From assembly GCA_963732865.1 (NCBI GenBank), contig CAVTBC010000001.1:700516-764515 (forward strand): a stretch of DNA of 64,000 nt. Direction: 5' to 3'. This document shows positions 60,273 through 64,000 of this stretch, one piece after another. This DNA is from JADLGL01 sp963732865. Lineage in GTDB: Bacteria > Pseudomonadota > Alphaproteobacteria > Rhizobiales > Kaistiaceae. A program made the translations under genes and the position numbers. Below the pieces are notes generated by a model. The model was not told the DNA's origin. It saw only the letters and a list, made by a program, of their open reading frames with translations, and made no database searches. The number at the start of each line of letters is the position of its first letter. The stretch's first letter is position 1.

Positions 60273-60539
60273 TCAGAAGTTTTTTCCGAGGGCCTCGCGA
60301 AGCGTCGCGACATCGAGCATAAACTCGGCCAACAGCCTCTTGAGCTTGCGGTTCTCCTCCTCGAGGCTCTTCAGCCGCCGGGCATCCGACACCTCAAGCC
60401 CGCCATAGCGGGAGCGCCAGTTGTAGAACGTCGCATCGCTGATCCCGTGCTTCCGGCAGAGCTCAGACACCGGAATCCCTGCCTGGTGTTCCTTGAGCAC
60501 CGCGATGATCTGCTCTTCGCTGTATCGGCTCTTCTTCAT
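60273..60539 (-). CDS. IS3-family transposase, OrfA (helix-turn-helix)
   Basis: An 88-residue DNA-binding subunit. MKKSRYSEEQIIAVLKEHQA, then VSELCRKHGISDATFYNWRS is the helix-turn-helix. A leucine-rich coiled coil follows (SLEEENRKLKRLLAE). It binds the element ends and gives the N-terminus of the OrfAB transposase. Confidence 0.93.
   Translation of the reverse strand: MKKSRYSEEQIIAVLKEHQAGIPVSELCRKHGISDATFYNWRSRYGGLEVSDARRLKSLEEENRKLKRLLAEFMLDVATLREALGKNF
60279..60285 (-). promoter_or_regulatory. Programmed -1 frameshift site of the transposase
   Basis: The minus strand reads A-AAA-AAC across codons GGA AAA AAC, just before the OrfA stop (TGA, 60273-60275). Slipping back one base gives LGKKLLRPGSRRAFVDWAIK, which enters the OrfB frame with no stop. 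This is the standard IS3-family slippery heptamer. Confidence 0.85.
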
Positions 60540-60584
60540 CTCCGTCTCCTTCCGACGGAGTCCAGTTCAAACCGAGGGCACTTC

Positions 60585-60598
60585 AGGGGGCAACGTCA
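60585..60598. repeat. Right terminal inverted repeat of the insertion sequence
   Basis: AGGGGGCAACGTCA is the exact reverse complement of the left end at 59402-59415. It is followed by the second CATC target copy. Confidence 0.9.
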
Positions 60599-61053
60599 CA
60601 TCTTTCGCGGGTTAAGCGGTGGCCACGCGAGTTAAATCAGCGACAGCTTCGTACCCTTGCGGAAACCCATCTGCGCGCTGCGGGAGGAAACGCTGACATG
60701 GCGGCGGAGCCGCTCCTGAGGGCGCTCACTAGCCTCGAACCCGGGACGGCGCAGCTGTTCACGGAGTTCACGGAGCGGATCGATTTTGTTGCGACGTTGA
60801 GGGATTGGCTTCGCGACCTTTCCGGCGAAGCTGATTTCAATTTGTTCGACACCGCACCTTCAGGAGGAACCAGCGTTCACTAACGGGGACGATGATGACG
60901 ATCCGGAATCTTTCGTAGGTCGTGCATTGGCATGCCGGCTGGAAGTCCAACTCTCCCCAGCCGGCCGTTGTCGTTCATGAGCGCGACGCATCATGAACAG
61001 CGCAGACGACTGGGGCTGTGACTGACCTCACGACCCCATCACACAGCAGGGAT

Positions 61054-62045
61054 TCACTCGATGACGCGATCGGCCGTGGCGAGGATGTCAACGGGAATAG
61101 TTACGCCAAGCAGGGCGGCGGTGCGCAAGTTCACGATCAGCACATATCGCGGAGACAGCACGGGCAAGTCTCCGGGGCTTGTCCCGTCGAGAACATGGCC
61201 GGCATAGACGCCCCCTCGGTAGAAAGACGCGGTTGTATCGACGCCGAGGCCAATCAATCCACCTTGCTCAACCATCCGCGTCGCTGGATAGACTGCGGGG
61301 AGGCGATGGAAATTGATGGCATCTACAAAGTAGCTCGCGTTGTTATGGACCCAATTGTTGGAGGGCAAGACGAGACCTGCTCCCGGCGACGCAGCGATCG
61401 CATCGATCGCGGGGGCAACCTGTTCGATGGCACCGACGAATTGTTCCTCGAATGGGAGACCGTAGGCGTTCGCCGCCTCAGCTACGAACGGGCGCATCAA
61501 AGCCGGGAAGGTAGAGGTTGCAGGGTTGGTCAGGCCAACGACGCGAGAAATATCCGGGGCAATCGCCACCAAGAGCTCGACAAACTTTCCGCCTTGGGAG
61601 GGTTCGAAATGCGTGATGCCAGTCGTGTTTCCCCTGGTCTCGCAATCTGCGTTACCAACCCCTCCGCAACCGGATCCGTGGCGGCGACAAAGACAAGGGG
61701 GGTCGCTTGGTCCAGCGCGCGAACAGCCAGGGCATTCAGGGAAGTGCCTGCCACGAAGACATCCGGCCCAATGGAGACCAATTCCGCCGCATATTGCGCG
61801 ATCACATTGGGATCCCCCGCTGTGAAACGGGCCTCGATGCGCACGTTTTGGCCATCGATCCAACTTTGCTCAGCGAGCCCCTGGCGGATCGCGCCTTCCC
61901 ACTCGATGCCTGCCGGATCGTCGGGGCCTGCCGCGCCGATCATCGCGCCGACGAGTCGCTGCCGGGAGGGCTGAGCGATGACCGCGTGCGGCAGCCAGAC
62001 ACCTGCCGCGGCGATGCGGAGCACTTCTCGTCTGCTGATCGACAC
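61054..62045 (-). pseudogene. ABC transporter substrate-binding protein (ABC_sub_bind), one frameshift
   Basis: A GGGAGGGG site precedes GTG 62045 (MSISRREVLRIAAAGVWLPH), a twin-arginine-type signal ending VIAQ. The first frame runs through ADPVAEGLVTQIARPG near 61648; the protein then continues one base out of frame as GNTTGITHFEPSQGGKFVEL and VVGLTNPATSTFPALM. Restoring one G in the GGGG run gives ARPGGNTTGI, the usual family sequence. The rest, to ...DILATADRVIE, is intact. It resembles the binding protein at 49436-50422 in family but not closely. No permease or ATPase is adjacent. ATG 62126 is an alternative start. Confidence 0.82.
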
Positions 62046-62161
62046 CCGCCCCTCCCAGGGAGCGGACAATACAGAAACGGGGTCAGGGGATCGAGTCGAA
62101 CTGGTAAGTGCGACCGGTGACGCCATAGTTTTGTGGTCGCGAGCGCGGCCGTCGAAGGTGG

Positions 62162-62189
62162 AAGGCCCCACCGTGGGGGATGGGGCCTT
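62162..62189 (-). terminator. Hairpin downstream of the amino-acid-type binding protein gene
   Basis: AAGGCCCCA and TGGGGCCTT form a 9-bp stem with a 10-base loop, 26 bp past the stop at 62216. The following bases on the minus strand are C-rich with few Ts, so termination may be partial. Confidence 0.55.
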
Positions 62190-62215
62190 CCTCGGCGGTC
62201 CGGGGAGCGAGCGGA

Positions 62216-62960
62216 CTAGAATGGCGGCAGTGGAATGCCCCAACGGCCGGCGATCTCGGCGAGCGATCCGTCGGCTTTCATGTTCTCCAATGCGTTTTGA
62301 ACTGTGCCAAGAAGCGAAATGTTTCCCTCATGGACGCCAATCATGCCGTATCCAATCCGTGTCGCGACATATGTGTCCACCATGCGCAACCCGGGCTCGG
62401 TCTGCGCGATGCTCATCGCTTCCGGCGCAGCCGTCATGTACGCGTCGATTTCGCCCGCAAGCAGCGCTGCCATCCCCTCCGTCGAACTGGGGAATGCCGT
62501 GACGTTGAGGCCGGCATTCGACAGTTGAGTGAAGTTTGCCGAGCCCTGCGCCGCACCCGTTTTTAGGCCCTGAAAATCGGCGAGGCTGACGTAGGCCGTC
62601 GCGTCGCCGGCGCGGACGACAATGGCTTCTTGGTTGGTCAGGATCGGGCCCGTGAAGACGACGCCGAGGGCACGCCGTTCCGGGGTCGGTCCTAGGGCGG
62701 AGCATTCGATGTCGGTTTCCCCTGCACCTACCTTGGCAATGAGATCGCCGACAACCATCGGGAAGTACTCGAACGTCAGGCTGGTTCTCGCTGCAATCTC
62801 TTCCATCAGGTCATAGCAATAGCCGCCGGGCGGCGTACCGCCGAAGGGTGGATTGATGAAGATGCCGGCGCGCAGTGTGTCTTGCGCGTGGGCTAGGCGG
62901 GCAGCCCCCGACAATAGACACTGCCAATACCGCCATGCCAAATTTCATGCCCTTGATCAT
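62216..62960 (-). CDS. Amino-acid-type ABC substrate-binding protein (SBP family 3), probable N-terminal indel
   Basis: The mature part (QDTLRAGIFINPPFGGTPPG, YCYDLMEEIAARTSLTFEYF, then VGDLIAKVGAGETDIECSAL and a C-terminal GSLAEIAGRWGIPLPPF) is a family 3 periplasmic binding protein. The longest frame starts at 62941 with a poor signal peptide. Another frame from ATG 62960, with an AAGGAA site, reads MIKGMKFGMAVLAVSIV, a good signal peptide. Removing one base of the five-C run at 62905-62909 joins them as SIVGAARLAHAQDTL. So the gene likely starts at 62960 and carries a homopolymer indel. No transport partners are adjacent. Confidence 0.75.
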
Positions 62961-63214
62961 GAGCGTTCCTTCTTGTTGTGCGCGCTACTCCCGCAGCGCC
63001 GACGCACGATGGCAGTCTCAGACGCTCCAAGCAGTGACCGGAATCACAGGCTCAACCGGGTTGGCGGCCTAGACTGATGCCGCTCGGCGCTTCCGCCCCG
63101 TCAGGTCAGCGGTCTATGTTGTTCCCGTCGCCAACGCCCGATACTGTTGAGTGCGGGAGCCCAACCAGCGTCGCAAGGCGCACGGCGACTTGCCCACGGG
63201 GGGGTGGGACGGCC

Positions 63215-64000
63215 ATGCTCTTGGAGCGGGCGACGCAACACAAGGCCTTGCTGGAACGATGCATTCTGTTCAGCGTGCTCGACGATTCCGACCGCGCCGA
63301 ACTAGCGGACCGCGCGACTGAGCTGAGCTACGACGCGGGCACGCCGATCTTCCACCTCGGCGATCCCGGCGAAAGCATGATGGTGGTTCTATCCGGTTGC
63401 GTCCGCATCTCCTTGCCGACGCGGCAGGGCAAGGACCTCATTCTTACCGATCTCAGCAAGGGTGAAGTTTTTGGCGAAGTGGCGCTCCTTGACGGGCAGC
63501 CACGGTCAGCTGGCGCCCTAGCGTTGACCAATTGCGATCTCCTGGTCCTTCGCCGGCGGGACGTCTACCTTCCTGCGGTTACATGCCGAAGCGTGCCTGG
63601 CGCTCGTAGAACTCCTCTGCCGGAGGCTGAGGCGCGCCGACGAAAGGATGACGGATATTGGTCTCAGCCATTTGCCGGTCAGGTTGGCAAAGACGCTGCT
63701 GAACCGGACGGTTGCCGATGGGCAGGCATCACGCAGGCTCTCTAATTCGCAGGGGGAACTGGGCGACATGGTCGGCGCAAGTCGGGAGAGCGTCAACCGC
63801 ACGCTGCGCCGGTGGCATGAGCAGGGCCTGGTCGAGCTCAAGGATGGGTGGATCACTGTCCTCAGCCGCGATGCTCTGAATGCCCTGGCCGGAGTGCATC
63901 TGACCATGCAGGGTGTGGAAGACCGCCACCTCAACCACGGCATCCCGCAGCCCGCGGACGGACACCGCCGCGTTCGCATCTTCCGCAAATACCTCCTGCT
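63215..64000 (+). pseudogene. Crp/Fnr-family regulator, one frameshift, running off the window
   Basis: The first frame from ATG 63215 gives a cyclic-nucleotide-binding-type sensor: ERCILFSVLDDSDRAELADR, GDPGESMMVVLSGCVRISLP and KGEVFGEVALLDGQPRSAGA. Near 63570 the frame changes: FLRLHAEACLALVELLCRRL, then the winged helix GELGDMVGASRESVNRTLRR and WHEQGLVELKDGWITVLSRD. One missing base explains it. Past the usual end (ALAGV) the frame stays open to the window edge, so either a stop was lost or the protein has an extra C-terminal part. The effector is unknown. Confidence 0.8.

Larger units (their letters stand above)
59402..60598 (-). mobile_element. IS3-family insertion sequence (IS407-like), 1197 bp
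   Basis: The ends are inverted repeats: TGACGTTGCCCCCT on the left (59402-59415) and the same 14 bases, reversed, on the right (60585-60598). Further partial matches continue inside (TGCCCTCG, AACTGGACTC). A 4-bp target duplication CATC flanks it (59398-59401 and 60599-60602). Two overlapping transposase frames with a slippery A-AAA-AAC fill it. The 4-bp duplication and OrfA/OrfB sequences suit the IS407 group. Both frames look intact, so it may still be mobile. Confidence 0.93.
59257..60883 (+). pseudogene. Small gene of unknown function split by an insertion sequence
   Basis: The 5' part (59257-59400) codes MNHFVRRVLSSMFNGRVTRR to ...YRLDKKVH and runs into the insertion element. The 3' part (60602-60883) codes LSRVKRWPRELNQRQLRTLA to ...FDTAPSGGTSVH. 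Removing the element and one CATC copy joins them in frame through CAT-CTT with no stop, giving 141 residues. I do not recognise the product. The 3' part looks helical and acidic (FTEFTERIDFVATLRDWLRD). The exact start is uncertain because no strong ribosome site precedes ATG 59257. Confidence 0.65.

Noticed and set aside
1..64000. tRNA, rRNA, CRISPR or replication-origin features
   Set aside because: I looked for T-loop-like GGTTCGAATCC patterns, regularly spaced short repeats and iteron clusters by eye and found none. Small RNAs without strong structure could be missed.

Overview
The window is GC-rich (third codon positions mostly G or C) and packed with ABC-type uptake systems, overlapping start and stop codons (ATGA, GTGA) and family members typical of Alphaproteobacteria. 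I infer a Hyphomicrobiales-like alphaproteobacterium, but no rRNA or other phylogenetic marker is present. It could be a chromosome or a large replicon.

Layout. 0-5.4 kb: the start of a fatty acid desaturase, a DEAD-box helicase, a secreted glycine-rich beta/gamma-crystallin-like protein and a ferric-reductase-type membrane flavocytochrome. 5.4-17.7 kb: two divergent transcription units. The left one holds a cysteine hydrolase, an amidase, a TetR regulator and gamma-glutamyltransferase. The right one holds a BMP-family (nucleoside-like) ABC importer, a Rieske oxygenase, an SBF-type transporter and a MarC protein. Similar inverted repeats upstream of both ends of the left unit suggest a shared operator. 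17.9-23.2 kb: a complete Dpp/Opp-type peptide ABC importer. 23.3-30.8 kb: surface-glycan genes (GT61, GT2-GT61 fusion, GT11-like, sulfotransferases, a sulfotransferase/DUF616 fusion), beginning with a UDP-glucose dehydrogenase remnant.

31.1-35.7 kb is the most unusual part. Five tightly coupled minus-strand genes encode a signal-less protein of eight 36-38-residue repeats, an HExxH protein resembling aKG-HExxH peptide beta-hydroxylases, an acyl carrier protein, an alpha/beta-hydrolase-like protein and a free-standing adenylating enzyme. I read this as a candidate multi-core RiPP pathway, possibly combining residue hydroxylation with acyl or aminoacyl transfer. A methyltransferase and an ATP-grasp ligase lie just beyond it, interleaved with a tripartite tricarboxylate transporter (36-41 kb).

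41-46.8 kb: a membrane flavin reductase module (ApbE, PepSY-reductase, DUF2271) divergent from a two-component system. 46.8-54.4 kb: a DMT transporter, a TrpXYZ-like ABC system, two paralogous FMN-dependent alpha-hydroxy-acid dehydrogenases, an AraC regulator and a broken RidA. 54.7-58.5 kb: UDP-glucose dehydrogenase, a heavily decayed GDP-mannose dehydratase and a sulfotransferase. 59.4-60.6 kb: an IS3-family (IS407-like) element with a CATC target duplication, inserted into a small gene that can be rejoined exactly. 61-64 kb: two solute-binding proteins and a Crp/Fnr regulator, each apparently carrying a one-base indel.

Isolated single-base frameshifts recur in otherwise intact genes (TetR, cysteine hydrolase, RidA, two solute-binding proteins, Crp). 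This suggests indel error in the assembly as well as some real decay, and those genes should be read with that in mind.
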